Shown here one piece after another: positions 6,958 through 15,635 of a DNA stretch of 64,000 nt. Within the stretch, counting starts at the first letter, position 1. Each line of letters begins with the position of its first letter. Under the pieces are notes generated by a model. It did not search any database and was not told the DNA's origin. It saw only the letters and a program-made list of their open reading frames with translations. Location of the stretch: the NCBI GenBank assembly GCA_030602315.1, contig JAUVZY010000002.1:1-64000 (forward strand), read 5' to 3'. The translations under genes and the position numbers were made by a program. This stretch comes from Pseudomonadaceae bacterium (GTDB taxonomy: Bacteria > Pseudomonadota > Gammaproteobacteria > Pseudomonadales > Pseudomonadaceae).

Positions 6958-7854
6958 TCACAGGCGGGTAAAGAGCTGCTGCACCAGCTGCGACAGCCCG
7001 CTGTCCGCTCCGAACACCGCCTGCGCCCGCGCCTCCACCCGCTGCACGTGCTGGCGCAACCGCCACCTGGCGGCCTCCGGGCCGAGCAGCGCCACCAGCG
7101 TCGACTTGCCCGCATCCTTGCCGGTGTCCTTGAGCGGGGCGGTGGCCGGGTCGCTGTCACACAGATCGTCATACAGCTGAAAGGCCTGACCCAGCTCGCC
7201 GGCCAACTCGCGCAGCGCCTGGCGCTCGGCCTCCGTCGCGGCGGCCGCGCGTGCGGCCATCTCCAGCGCGGCAGCGAACAGGACCCCGGTCTTGCGCTGG
7301 TTGGTACCGGCCACCTCATGCGCCTCACGCGGCTGATTGCCCTGGCGCAGATCCTCGTACTGTCCGCGCACCAGCCCGTCGGCGCCCACCGCATCGGCCA
7401 GCACCGCCACCAGCTCGCCGCGCAGCACCGGTGGCAACTCGGCGGCGCTGGCGATGATTCGATAGGCGAGGCTCAGCAAGGCCACCGAGGTCAGCACCGC
7501 CACGTCCTCACCGAAGCGCCGGTGCACGGTCGGCTCGCCACGCCGCAGCGCCGCATCGTCCATGCACGGCATGTCGTCCAGCACCAGCGAGGCGGCATGC
7601 ACCAACTCCAGCGCACAGCCCAGATCCAGCACCGCCGACTCGCGCGCACCCAGCTCGCGCGCCGCCAACACCAGCATCAGCGGCCGGATGCGCTTGCCCG
7701 GCGAGAGCACGGCACTGCGCATGGCCAGGCCAAGCTGATCGCCTTCTGCCTGAGCCCCGGGGAGCAGCTCGGCCAGGCGCCGGTCTATACGCCGGCGCAA
7801 TTGGGCGACATCCTCGACAAAGCTGTCGCACGCGGGCGTTGACGGGGTAGGCAT
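6958..7854 (-). CDS. crtE: Geranylgeranyl diphosphate synthase CrtE
   Basis: A 298-residue trans-prenyltransferase with both Asp-rich motifs: DDMPCMD (Asp93, Asp94, Asp99, the DDxxxxD bacterial form) and DDLCD (Asp229, Asp230, Asp233), plus KTG at 188-190. It elongates FPP (or DMAPP) with IPP to GGPP for carotenoid synthesis. The ATG at 7854 follows AAGGAG with 7-nt spacing. An IspA-like farnesyl diphosphate synthase would look similar, but the location next to idi and the crt operon makes GGPP synthase the better call. It is transcribed away from the operon, from the operator-rich region at 7855-7965. Confidence 0.9.
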   Translation of the reverse strand: MPTPSTPACDSFVEDVAQLRRRIDRRLAELLPGAQAEGDQLGLAMRSAVLSPGKRIRPLMLVLAARELGARESAVLDLGCALELVHAASLVLDDMPCMDDAALRRGEPTVHRRFGEDVAVLTSVALLSLAYRIIASAAELPPVLRGELVAVLADAVGADGLVRGQYEDLRQGNQPREAHEVAGTNQRKTGVLFAAALEMAARAAAATEAERQALRELAGELGQAFQLYDDLCDSDPATAPLKDTGKDAGKSTLVALLGPEAARWRLRQHVQRVEARAQAVFGADSGLSQLVQQLFTRL

Positions 7855-7893
7855 GTGTCGGCTCCTTCGCACTGATCTCAACGTGCAATGCTA

Positions 7894-7932
7894 CTTGTAC
7901 AAAACTAGTACATGAAGATAAAAATGTACAAG
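7894..7932. promoter_or_regulatory. Operator array at the divergent crtE/idi promoters (LitR/CarH-like sites)
   Basis: CTTGTACA (7894-7901) and TGTACAAG (7925-7932) are perfect inverted repeats 23 bp apart. A third copy, AGTACA (7907-7912), lies 11 bp after the first and exactly 12 bp (7913-7924) before the last. The AGTACA-N12-TGTACA pair is one mismatch from the T(G/A)TACA-N12-TGTACA consensus I recall for class II LitR of P. putida. On the plus strand TTGTAC (7895-7900) and GATAAA (7917-7922) are 16 bp apart and would make a sigma-70 promoter for idi buried in the sites. No MerR-family gene is in the window. Confidence 0.65.
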
Positions 7933-7965
7933 ATGATCACCACTAGCCCCAATAAGGAAATGGCG

Positions 7966-9012
7966 ATGGCATCGGATGACCTGTCGGCCCGCAAGAACGA
8001 CCACCTGGACATCGTCCTCGACCCCGCCGGCAAGACCCAGCGCGGCGAGAGCGGGTTCGCCGCCTTTGCCTTCGAGCATTGCGCCCTGCCGGAGTTGCAC
8101 CTGGACCAGGTGCAACTTGGCAGCCGCTTCCTCGGACGCGCGCTCAAGGCGCCGCTTCTGATCAGCTCGATGACCGGCGGCGCGGTGCGCGCCACCCGCA
8201 TCAACCGCCATCTGGCCGAAGCCGCCCAGGCGCTGGGCATCGCCCTGGGGGTGGGCTCGCAACGCGTGGCGCTGGAGTCCGACGCCAACCAGGGGCTGAC
8301 CCGCCAGCTGCGCGAGCTGGCGCCGGATGTGCTGCTGCTGTCGAACATCGGCGCGGCGCAACTGGTCTCCGGCGTCGGTCTCGAAGAGGCGCGGCGGCTG
8401 GTGGACATGCTCGACGCCGATGCGCTGATCATTCACCTCAACCCGCTGCAGGAGGCCGTGCAACCCGGCGGCGACCGCGACTGGCGCGGCGTGCTGGCGG
8501 CCATCGAGCAGCTGGCGGCGCGCCTTGACGTGCCGCTGATCGCCAAGGAAGTGGGCGCCGGCATCGGCGCGACGGTGGCGCGGCAACTGGTGGAGGCCGG
8601 GGTGGCGGCGATCGACGTGGCCGGCGCCGGCGGCACCAGCTGGGCGGTGGTGGAGGCGCAGCGCGCGCAGACGCCAGCCCAGCGCCAGATCGCCATGGCC
8701 TTCGCCGACTGGGGCATTCCCACCGCCCAGGCGCTGGTCGGCGTGCGCGCCGCCTGCCCCGATACCCCGCTGATCGCCTCCGGCGGCATCCGCGACGGCG
8801 TCGAGGCGGCCAAGGCGATTCGCCTGGGGGCCGATCTGGTCGGCCAGGCCGCCGCCGCCCTGCCCGGCGCGCTGCAATCGACCGAAGCGGTGATCGAGCA
8901 CTTCGAGGTGCTGATCGCCCAACTGCGCATCGCCTGCTTCTGCACGGGCTCGGCGGACCTGACGGCGCTACGCCGGGCGCCGCTGCTGACCACCCCCTTT
9001 GCACGCGGTTGA
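7966..9012 (+). CDS. idi: Type 2 isopentenyl-diphosphate delta-isomerase (FMN-dependent)
   Basis: The 348-residue protein is a TIM-barrel flavoenzyme with the family landmarks RKNDH near the N-terminus, [26 protein letters not shown] and ASGGIRDG. It interconverts IPP and DMAPP, raising DMAPP for CrtE. The ATG at 7966 is preceded by AAGGA at 7-nt spacing. In-frame ATGs at 7912 and 7960 are rejected: the first lies inside the operator array and the second is only 1 nt from that ribosome binding site. It is the first gene of idi-crtX-crtY-crtI-crtB. The gene content matches the Pantoea crtE-idi-crtX-crtY-crtI-crtB-crtZ cluster, except that crtE is inverted. Confidence 0.93.
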   Translation: MASDDLSARKNDHLDIVLDPAGKTQRGESGFAAFAFEHCALPELHLDQVQLGSRFLGRALKAPLLISSMTGGAVRATRINRHLAEAAQALGIALGVGSQRVALESDANQGLTRQLRELAPDVLLLSNIGAAQLVSGVGLEEARRLVDMLDADALIIHLNPLQEAVQPGGDRDWRGVLAAIEQLAARLDVPLIAKEVGAGIGATVARQLVEAGVAAIDVAGAGGTSWAVVEAQRAQTPAQRQIAMAFADWGIPTAQALVGVRAACPDTPLIASGGIRDGVEAAKAIRLGADLVGQAAAALPGALQSTEAVIEHFEVLIAQLRIACFCTGSADLTALRRAPLLTTPFARG

Positions 9013-9024
9013 ACGGAGGGCCGG

Positions 9025-10317
9025 ATGAGCCACTTCGCCGTCATCGCCCCGCCGTTCACCAGTCACTTTCGCGCCCTCGAGGCGCTCGCCGCGCCGTTGC
9101 TCGCGCGCGGCCACCGGGTGACCTTCGTGCATCAGGCCGACGCCCGCGCCCTGCTGCGCGAGCCGCGCCTCGGCTTCGAGGCGGTGGGCGCGGCCAGTCA
9201 CCCGCCCGGCTCGCTCGCGCGCATCGTCGCGCGGGCGGCACGGCCTGGCGGGCCGTTGGGCTTGCGCCGGGTGATCGCCGATCTGGCCGCCGGCACCGAC
9301 ATGCTCTGCCGCGAGGCGCCGGCGCGGCTGCAGGCGCTGGGCGTCGATGCGCTGATCGCCGACCAGATGGAAGCGGCCGGCGGGCTGATCGCCGAGCACC
9401 TGGGGCTGCCCTGGGTGTCGGTGGCCTGCGCCCTGCCGGTCAACCGCGAGCCGCGCCTGCCGCTGCCGGTGATGCCCTGGGGCTATGCGCAGACGCCGTT
9501 CCAGCTGCAGCTCAACGACAGCAGCAGCCGCGTCTACGACCACCTGATGGCGCCGCATGCCCGGGTGATCGAAGCGCACGCCGCCGCCTTCGGCCTGCCG
9601 GCGCGCCGCGCGTTGCACGAGTGCCTGTCGCCGTATGCGCAGATCAGCCAGACCGTCAGCGCCTTCGACTTTCCGCGCGCGGCGCTGCCGGGCCACTTTC
9701 ACGCGCTCGGCCCGCTGCGTCCGCCGAGCCACCACGAGCCGGCGCTGGAGTTGCCCGGGCTGGACGCGCGACCGCTGGTGTTCGCCTCCCTCGGCACCCT
9801 GCAGGGCGGCCGGCTCGGCCTGTTCCGGCGCATCGCCCGCGCCTGCCGCGACCTCGAGCTGCAGCTGTTGCTGGCCCACTGCGGCGCCCTCGACGCCAGC
9901 GCCGAGCGCCTGCTCGAGCGCGACGGCGCCACCTGGGTCACCGACTTCGCCCCGCAGCGCGCCGCCCTGGCGCGGGCGGACATCGCCGTGACCCACGCCG
10001 GCCTCAACACCGTGATGGACGCGCTGCTGGCCGGCACGCCGATGCTGACCCTGCCGATTGCCTTCGACCAGCCGGGCGTCGCCGCGCGGGTGGTGCATCA
10101 CGGCGCCGGCCTGCGCCTGTTGCCGGCGCTCGCTTCGCGGCGCGCGTTGCGCCAGGGCCTGCAACGCCTGCTCGCCGAGCCGGCGTATGCCGCCCGCGCC
10201 GCCGCCCTGGGAGAAGCGGTCCACCATGCCGGCGGCGCCGTGCGCGCGGCGCAGATCATCGAGGCGGTGGCGGCCAGCGGTAGCCCGGTCGAGCGGAGCC
10301 CCGCGCATGTCGACTGA
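9025..10317 (+). CDS. crtX: Zeaxanthin glucosyltransferase CrtX
   Basis: A 430-residue GT1-family (GT-B fold) glycosyltransferase. The nucleotide-sugar signature runs from about His324 (HAGLNTVMDALLAGTP) to the FDQ of the sugar-binding end, as in CrtX and plant UGTs. The N-terminus (HFAVIAPPFTSHF) fits the CrtX acceptor domain. It glucosylates the 3 and 3' hydroxyls of zeaxanthin with UDP-glucose. It starts 12 bp after idi behind GGAGGG. Its stop overlaps the crtY start by 11 bp, so translation is probably coupled. Its presence predicts glycosylated, more polar carotenoids as end products. Confidence 0.92.
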   Translation: MSHFAVIAPPFTSHFRALEALAAPLLARGHRVTFVHQADARALLREPRLGFEAVGAASHPPGSLARIVARAARPGGPLGLRRVIADLAAGTDMLCREAPARLQALGVDALIADQMEAAGGLIAEHLGLPWVSVACALPVNREPRLPLPVMPWGYAQTPFQLQLNDSSSRVYDHLMAPHARVIEAHAAAFGLPARRALHECLSPYAQISQTVSAFDFPRAALPGHFHALGPLRPPSHHEPALELPGLDARPLVFASLGTLQGGRLGLFRRIARACRDLELQLLLAHCGALDASAERLLERDGATWVTDFAPQRAALARADIAVTHAGLNTVMDALLAGTPMLTLPIAFDQPGVAARVVHHGAGLRLLPALASRRALRQGLQRLLAEPAYAARAAALGEAVHHAGGAVRAAQIIEAVAASGSPVERSPAHVD

Positions 10318-11488
10318 GCGCCGTGACTACGACCTGATCCTGGTCGGCGGCGGGCTGGCCAACGGCCTGATCGCCTGGCGCCTGGCCGAACGGCGCCCCG
10401 AGCTGCGCCTGTTGCTGCTGGAACAGGACGAGGCACTGGGCGGCAACCACACCTGGTCGTTCCACGATGCCGACCTCAGCGCGGCCCAGCACGCCTGGCT
10501 GGCACCGCTGGTCGCGCATCGCTGGCCGGGCTACGAGGTGCGCTTCCCCGCGCGGCGCCGCCAGCTGCACGGCGGCTACGCCAGCCTGACCTCGACCCGC
10601 TTCGACGACTGCCTGCGCCAGCGGCTGGGCGATCGGCTGCGCCTCGCCTGCCGCGTCCGCCAGCTGGACGCCCACGGCGTGCAGCTGGCCGGCGGTGAGC
10701 GGCTGAGCGCCCACGCGCTGATCGACGGCCGCGGCCCGCGCGCCAGCGCCCATCTGGCCCTCGGCTACCAGAAGTTTCTCGGCCAGGAACTGCGCCTGCG
10801 CCAGCCCCACGGCCTGACGCAGCCGGTGCTGATGGACGCCACCGTCGACCAGCACGAGGGCTATCGCTTCGTCTATCTGCTGCCGCTGGCCGCCGACCGC
10901 CTGCTGGTGGAAGACACCTATTACGCCGACGCCGCCGAGCTGCCGCACGCGCTGCTGCGCCAGCGCCTCGCCGCGTACGTTCAGGCGCGCGGCTGGCAGA
11001 TCGCCGAGCTACTGCGCGAGGAGCACGGCGTGCTGCCGATCACCCTCGCCGGCGATCCGCGCGCGTTTGCCGCCGACTGGCAGGGCGTGCCGCACAGCGG
11101 GCTGGCCGCCGGGCTGTTCCACGCCACCACCGGCTATTCGCTGCCCCACGCCGTGCGCCTGGCCGATGCCGTGGCCGCGCTGCCGGTGCTTAGCAGCGAA
11201 GCGCTGCTGGCGCTCACCGAGCAGACCCTGCTCGCCGAATGGCACCGCCAGGGCTTTTTCCGCCTGCTCAACCGCATGCTGTTTCTCGCCGGTCGCCCCG
11301 AGCAGCGCTGGCGCGTCATGCAGCGTTTCTATGGGCTGCCCGAGGGGCTGATCCAGCGCTTCTACGCCGGGCGCCTGCGCCTGACCGACAAACTTCGCAT
11401 CGTCACCGGCAAGCCGCCCGTGCCTCTGTTCGAGGCCTGCCGCGCCGCCCTCGCCGGCCCCCACCAATGCACAAGGAAGCACTCATGA
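10307..11488 (+). CDS. crtY: Lycopene beta-cyclase CrtY
   Basis: The 393-residue flavoprotein has an N-terminal dinucleotide-binding motif GGGLANG (14-20), followed by GGNHTWSFHDAD, which is conserved in CrtY. It turns the psi ends of lycopene into beta-ionone rings, giving beta-carotene. The ATG at 10307 overlaps the crtX stop; a longer frame from 10058 only shadows crtX. GCGGAGCC lies upstream as ribosome binding site. The stop overlaps the crtI start as ATGA. Confidence 0.93.
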   Translation: MSTERRDYDLILVGGGLANGLIAWRLAERRPELRLLLLEQDEALGGNHTWSFHDADLSAAQHAWLAPLVAHRWPGYEVRFPARRRQLHGGYASLTSTRFDDCLRQRLGDRLRLACRVRQLDAHGVQLAGGERLSAHALIDGRGPRASAHLALGYQKFLGQELRLRQPHGLTQPVLMDATVDQHEGYRFVYLLPLAADRLLVEDTYYADAAELPHALLRQRLAAYVQARGWQIAELLREEHGVLPITLAGDPRAFAADWQGVPHSGLAAGLFHATTGYSLPHAVRLADAVAALPVLSSEALLALTEQTLLAEWHRQGFFRLLNRMLFLAGRPEQRWRVMQRFYGLPEGLIQRFYAGRLRLTDKLRIVTGKPPVPLFEACRAALAGPHQCTRKHS

Positions 11489-12975
11489 GTACAGCCAAGC
11501 GCGCCGTGGTGATCGGCGCCGGTTTCGGTGGCCTGGCGCTGGCCATCCGCCTGCAGGCCGCCGGTATCCAGACCACCCTACTGGAAAAACGCGACAAGCC
11601 CGGTGGCCGCGCCTATGTCTACCAGGACGCCGGCTTCACCTTCGACGCCGGCCCCACGGTGATCACCGATCCGTCGGCGCTCGAAGAGCTGTTCGCCCTG
11701 CGCGGCCAGCGCCTGGCCGACTACGTCGAGCTGCTGCCGGTCAGTCCGTTCTACCAACTGTGCTGGGAAGACGGCAGCCGCTTCGATTACGTCAACGACC
11801 AGGCCGAACTGGATCGCCAGATCGGCCTGTTCAACCCGGCGGACGTGGCCGGCTACCAGCGCTTTCTCGGCTATTCCAAAGCAGTCTTCCAGGAGGGCTA
11901 CCTGAAGCTTGGCAGCGTGCCGTTCCTCTCCGTGGACCGCATGCTGCAGGCCGCCCCGCAACTGGCGCGGCTGCAGGCCTGGCGCAGCGTCTACTCGCTG
12001 GTCTCGCGCTTCATCGAGGACGACAGGCTGCGCCAGGCGTTCTCCTTCCACTCGCTGCTGGTGGGCGGCAACCCGTTCGCCACCTCGTCGATCTACGCGC
12101 TGATTCACGCACTGGAGCGCCAGTGGGGCGTGTGGTTTCCGCGCGGCGGCACCGGTGCGCTGGTGCAGGGGCTGGTGCGCTACTTTCAGGATCTGGGCGG
12201 GCAGCTGGAGCTGAACGCCGAAGTCGCCCGCCTGGAAACCCGGGGCGATCGCCTGAGCGCCGCGGTGCTGGCCGATGGCCGACGCTTCGAGGCCGATGCC
12301 ATCGCCTCCAACGCCGACGTGGTGCACACCTACAAAGCGCTGCTCAAGGACCACCCGCGCGGGCAGAAGGAAGGCCGCCGCCTGACCGGCAAGCGCTTCA
12401 GCATGTCGCTGTTCGTCATCTATTTCGGCCTCAAGCGCCGCCACGCGCACCTGCAGCACCACATGGTGTGCTTCGGGCCGCGCTACCGCGAGCTAATCGA
12501 CGAGATCTTCCAGGGCCCGAGCCTGCCGGAGGATTTTTCCCTCTACCTGCATTCGCCCTGCGTCACCGACCCCAGCCTCGCCCCGGAAGGCTGCGGCGCC
12601 CACTACGTACTGGCGCCGGTACCGCACCTGGGCAGCGCACCGATCGACTGGGCGGTGGAAGGCCCGCGCTACCGCGACCGCATCCTGGCCTATCTGGAGC
12701 AGCACTACCTGCCGGGCCTGCGCGACGACCTGCTCACCTGCCGCCTCTTCACTCCCGACGATTTTGCCGGCGAGCTGAATGCGCACCTGGGCTCGGCCTT
12801 CTCCCTGGAGCCGATCCTCACCCAGAGCGCCTGGTTCCGCCCGCACAACCGCGACGACCGCATCGACAACCTCTACATCGTCGGTGCCGGCACCCACCCC
12901 GGCGCCGGCGTGCCCGGCGTGGTCGGCTCGGCCAAGGCCACGGCGTCGCTGATGCTCGAGGACCTGCGGCGATGA
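11485..12975 (+). CDS. crtI: Phytoene desaturase CrtI (lycopene-forming)
   Basis: A 496-residue FAD enzyme of the usual CrtI length. The N-terminal Rossmann motif GAGFGG lies at 11-16, followed by EKRDKPGGRAY. The C-terminal carotenoid dehydrogenase signature reads YIVGAGTHPGAGVPGVVGSA. CrtI performs four desaturations of phytoene to lycopene at the membrane. The ATG at 11485 overlaps the crtY stop (ATGA) and has AAGGAAG at about 7 nt. The stop overlaps crtB in the same way. Translational coupling through crtX-Y-I-B suggests fixed stoichiometry of the pathway enzymes. Confidence 0.95.
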   Translation: MSTAKRAVVIGAGFGGLALAIRLQAAGIQTTLLEKRDKPGGRAYVYQDAGFTFDAGPTVITDPSALEELFALRGQRLADYVELLPVSPFYQLCWEDGSRFDYVNDQAELDRQIGLFNPADVAGYQRFLGYSKAVFQEGYLKLGSVPFLSVDRMLQAAPQLARLQAWRSVYSLVSRFIEDDRLRQAFSFHSLLVGGNPFATSSIYALIHALERQWGVWFPRGGTGALVQGLVRYFQDLGGQLELNAEVARLETRGDRLSAAVLADGRRFEADAIASNADVVHTYKALLKDHPRGQKEGRRLTGKRFSMSLFVIYFGLKRRHAHLQHHMVCFGPRYRELIDEIFQGPSLPEDFSLYLHSPCVTDPSLAPEGCGAHYVLAPVPHLGSAPIDWAVEGPRYRDRILAYLEQHYLPGLRDDLLTCRLFTPDDFAGELNAHLGSAFSLEPILTQSAWFRPHNRDDRIDNLYIVGAGTHPGAGVPGVVGSAKATASLMLEDLRR

Positions 12976-13931
12976 ACGCCGAGGCGCTCAGCCAGCACGC
13001 CGAGGCCACCATCGCCCGGGGCTCGAAGAGCTTTGCCGCGGCCGCCAGGCTGTTCGCCCCGGACACCCGGCAAAGCGCGGTGCTGCTCTATGCCTGGTGC
13101 CGGCACTGCGACGACCTGATCGACGGCCAGGAACTGGGCTTCGGCCAGCACGGCGGCGGCGGTCATCCGGCGCTGGCGCGGCTGGAGCAGGCCACCCGCG
13201 AGGTGTACGCCAATCGCCGGCCGGCCGATCCGGCCTTCGCCGCGCTGCGCGAAGTGGTGCGCCGCCACGACATTCCGGCGCGCTACCCGCTCGACCACCT
13301 GGCCGGCTTTCGCATGGATGTCGAAGGCCGCCACTACCGGCGCTTCGAGGACACGCTGGAATACTGCTACCACGTCGCCGGCGTGGTCGGGGTGATGATG
13401 GCGATGGTGATGGGCGTGCGCGACGAGGCCACGCTGCACCGCGCCTGCGACCAGGGCATTGCCTTTCAGCTGACCAACATCGCGCGAGACATCGTCGAAG
13501 ATGCGCAAAACGAGCGGATCTACCTGCCGGCGGATTGGTTGGAACAGGAAGGGCTGAGCGCCACCACCCTGACCGAGCCGGCGCAACGCCCGGCGCTGGC
13601 ACGCCTGGCGGCGCGTCTGGTGGATGCTGCCGAGCCCTACTACGCCTCGGCCTATGACGGACTCGCCGCGCTGCCGCTACGCTCGGCGTGGTCGATCGCC
13701 ACCGCGCGGCTGGTCTACCGGCAGATCGGGGTGAAGGTGACCACCGCCGGCCCGGCCGCCTGGGATGCGCGGGTCGGCACCACCGCGCTGGACAAGCTGC
13801 GCCTGGTCGGCCTCGGCGGCCTGCAGGCGCTGGCTTCGCGGACGATGGCGGTCAGTGCGCGTCCGGCTGGTCTGTGGACGCGCGGTGACGGCGCAGCGGC
13901 CCGCCGTGCAGACGGCGCAACTCTGCCTTGA
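12972..13931 (+). CDS. crtB: Phytoene synthase CrtB
   Basis: The 319-residue protein belongs to the squalene/phytoene synthase family. It has both Asp-rich substrate motifs, DDLID (Asp47-Asp51) and DIVED (Asp173-Asp177), with NERIYLP after the second. It condenses two GGPP molecules head-to-head to phytoene, the committed carotenoid step. The ATG at 12972 overlaps the crtI stop. Its last 80 bp (13852-13931) overlap the convergent crtZ coding sequence on the other strand, so the C-terminal residues of both proteins are encoded by the same DNA. Confidence 0.95.
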   Translation: MNAEALSQHAEATIARGSKSFAAAARLFAPDTRQSAVLLYAWCRHCDDLIDGQELGFGQHGGGGHPALARLEQATREVYANRRPADPAFAALREVVRRHDIPARYPLDHLAGFRMDVEGRHYRRFEDTLEYCYHVAGVVGVMMAMVMGVRDEATLHRACDQGIAFQLTNIARDIVEDAQNERIYLPADWLEQEGLSATTLTEPAQRPALARLAARLVDAAEPYYASAYDGLAALPLRSAWSIATARLVYRQIGVKVTTAGPAAWDARVGTTALDKLRLVGLGGLQALASRTMAVSARPAGLWTRGDGAAARRADGATLP

Positions 13932-14367
13932 GCGCGTCCAGCTTCGGCGCGTAGAGAAAGCCGAACGACACGCAGCCCTCGCGCCCATCCACCGCGTGAT
14001 GCATGCGGTGCGCCTGATACAGCCGCTTCAGGTAGCCCTTGCGCGGCACGTAGCGCAGCGGCCAGCGCTGGTGCACCAGCCCGTCGTGGGCGAGAAAGTA
14101 GAGAAACCCGTAGGCCGTCATCCCGGCGCCGATCCACTGCGCGGGCCAGGCGCCCGCGGTGCCCCAGGCGATCAGCAGGATGGCCAGCGCGGCGAACACC
14201 ACGGCGTACAGGTCGTTCTTCTCGAACATCCCGGTGCGCGGCTCATGGTGCGAGCGATGCCAGCCCCAGCCGAAGCCATGCATGACGTACTTGTGCGAAT
14301 ACCACGCGATCACCTCCATCGCCGCGACGGTGGCCAGAACGATGAGCAGGTTGGCGAGCACGATCAC
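13852..14367 (-). CDS. crtZ: Beta-carotene hydroxylase CrtZ
   Basis: A 171-residue membrane di-iron hydroxylase of the fatty-acid-hydroxylase superfamily. The His clusters HKYVMHG, HRSHH, HDGLVH and HRMHH are all present. It hydroxylates beta-carotene at C3 and C3' to zeaxanthin. The frame starts with GTG at 14367 behind GGGGGAG, 9 nt away; no suitable ATG precedes the first His box. It faces crtB and overlaps it by 80 bp. It begins only 40 bp after the stop of apbC on the same strand, with no evident terminator between, so read-through from apbC is possible. Confidence 0.93.
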   Translation of the reverse strand: MIVLANLLIVLATVAAMEVIAWYSHKYVMHGFGWGWHRSHHEPRTGMFEKNDLYAVVFAALAILLIAWGTAGAWPAQWIGAGMTAYGFLYFLAHDGLVHQRWPLRYVPRKGYLKRLYQAHRMHHAVDGREGCVSFGFLYAPKLDALKAELRRLHGGPLRRHRASTDQPDAH

Positions 14368-14407
14368 GATTTGAGTCTCCCCCGATACGGCGCTGGTGCG
14401 CGTTTAG

Positions 14408-15487
14408 TCAGTCGTCGCTGATGGTGATGGTCGGCATCGCCGGCGCGCCGCCCTGGGCGATGCGTGCGCCGACCCGGCGCGCCAGCTGCTGGTAGAGCAT
14501 GGCGATCGGGCTCTGTGGCTCGGCGATCACCGTCGGCGCGCCGGCATCGGCCTGGCTGCGGATACTCATCGACAGCGGCAGCGAGGCCAGCACGTCTACC
14601 CCGTATTCGGCCGCCAGCTTCTCTCCGCCGCCCTCGCCGAACAAATGCTCGGCATGGCCGCAGTTCGAGCAGATATGCACCGCCATGTTCTCCACCACCC
14701 CCAGCACCGGGATGTTTACCTTGCGGAACATCTCCACGCCCTTCTTGGCGTCGAGCAGCGCCAGATCCTGCGGGGTGGTGACGATCACCGCGCCGGCCAC
14801 CGGCACCTTCTGCGCCAGGGTCAGCTGGATATCGCCGGTGCCCGGCGGCATGTCCACCACCAGGTAGTCGAGGTTGTCCCAGGCGGTCTGGGTGATCAGC
14901 TGCAGCAGCGCGCCGGAGGCCATCGGCCCGCGCCAGACCATCGGCGTCTTGTCGTCGGCGAGAAAGGCCATCGACATCACCTGCACGCCGTGGGCCTGGA
15001 TCGGGAAGAACTGCTTGCCGTTGTTGCCCGGCGCGGTGCCTTCAGCCACGCCGAACATGATGCCCTGGCTCGGCCCGTAGATATCGGCATCCAGCACGCC
15101 GACCCGCGCGCCCTCGCGGGCCAGCGCCAGCGCCAGGTTGGCCGCGGTGGTCGACTTGCCCACCCCGCCCTTGCCGGAGGCCACCGCGATCACGTTCTTC
15201 ACCCCCGCCAAGGTCGGCGCGTGGGTCACAAACGGCTGGATCACGCACTCGACCTGCACCTCGGCGCTCGCCACGCCGTCGAGGTTCTCCAGGCCGGTCT
15301 TGAGGATCTGCGCCCAGCCGCTCTTGAACTGCGCCGCCGGGTACGGCAGCTCCAGCCGCACCGTCACCTGCTCGCCCTGGATATCCACCGCCCGCAGGCA
15401 ACCGGCGCTGACCGGATCGAGATTGAGGTGGGGGTCGAGGTACTGACGCAGGGCGGCTTCCACCGCGGCGCGGGTAATCGTGGTCAT
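14408..15487 (-). CDS. apbC: Iron-sulfur cluster carrier ATPase ApbC/Mrp
   Basis: The 359-residue protein has an N-terminal MIP18/DUF59-like domain (about 1-85). A deviant Walker P-loop NTPase follows, with GKGGVGKST at 105-113 and the DMPPGTGD switch. CSNC (Cys273, Cys276) is the bridging Fe-S ligand pair. It binds and transfers Fe-S clusters in the cytosol. The ATG at 15487 follows GGAGG. It diverges from metG with 148 bp between them, the usual Pseudomonas arrangement. Confidence 0.93.
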   Translation of the reverse strand: MTTITRAAVEAALRQYLDPHLNLDPVSAGCLRAVDIQGEQVTVRLELPYPAAQFKSGWAQILKTGLENLDGVASAEVQVECVIQPFVTHAPTLAGVKNVIAVASGKGGVGKSTTAANLALALAREGARVGVLDADIYGPSQGIMFGVAEGTAPGNNGKQFFPIQAHGVQVMSMAFLADDKTPMVWRGPMASGALLQLITQTAWDNLDYLVVDMPPGTGDIQLTLAQKVPVAGAVIVTTPQDLALLDAKKGVEMFRKVNIPVLGVVENMAVHICSNCGHAEHLFGEGGGEKLAAEYGVDVLASLPLSMSIRSQADAGAPTVIAEPQSPIAMLYQQLARRVGARIAQGGAPAMPTITISDD

Positions 15488-15635
15488 GCGGCCTCCAGGG
15501 CGTGGCTGTTGCCCCTATGCTAGCGCAGCCCGGCCCGATTGGGCCCACCGACTGCACCGGGTCAGCGGTGGCCGGAGCCGCGCCCGTTCCTTTATAGTTG
15601 CCGACCTTTTCCGCAAGCCAGCGCATCGATAAGCC

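Noticed and set aside
8966-10308. 446-codon minus-strand frame opposite crtX
   Set aside because: crtX carries the glycosyltransferase signature and fits the operon overlaps; the antisense frame is compositional.
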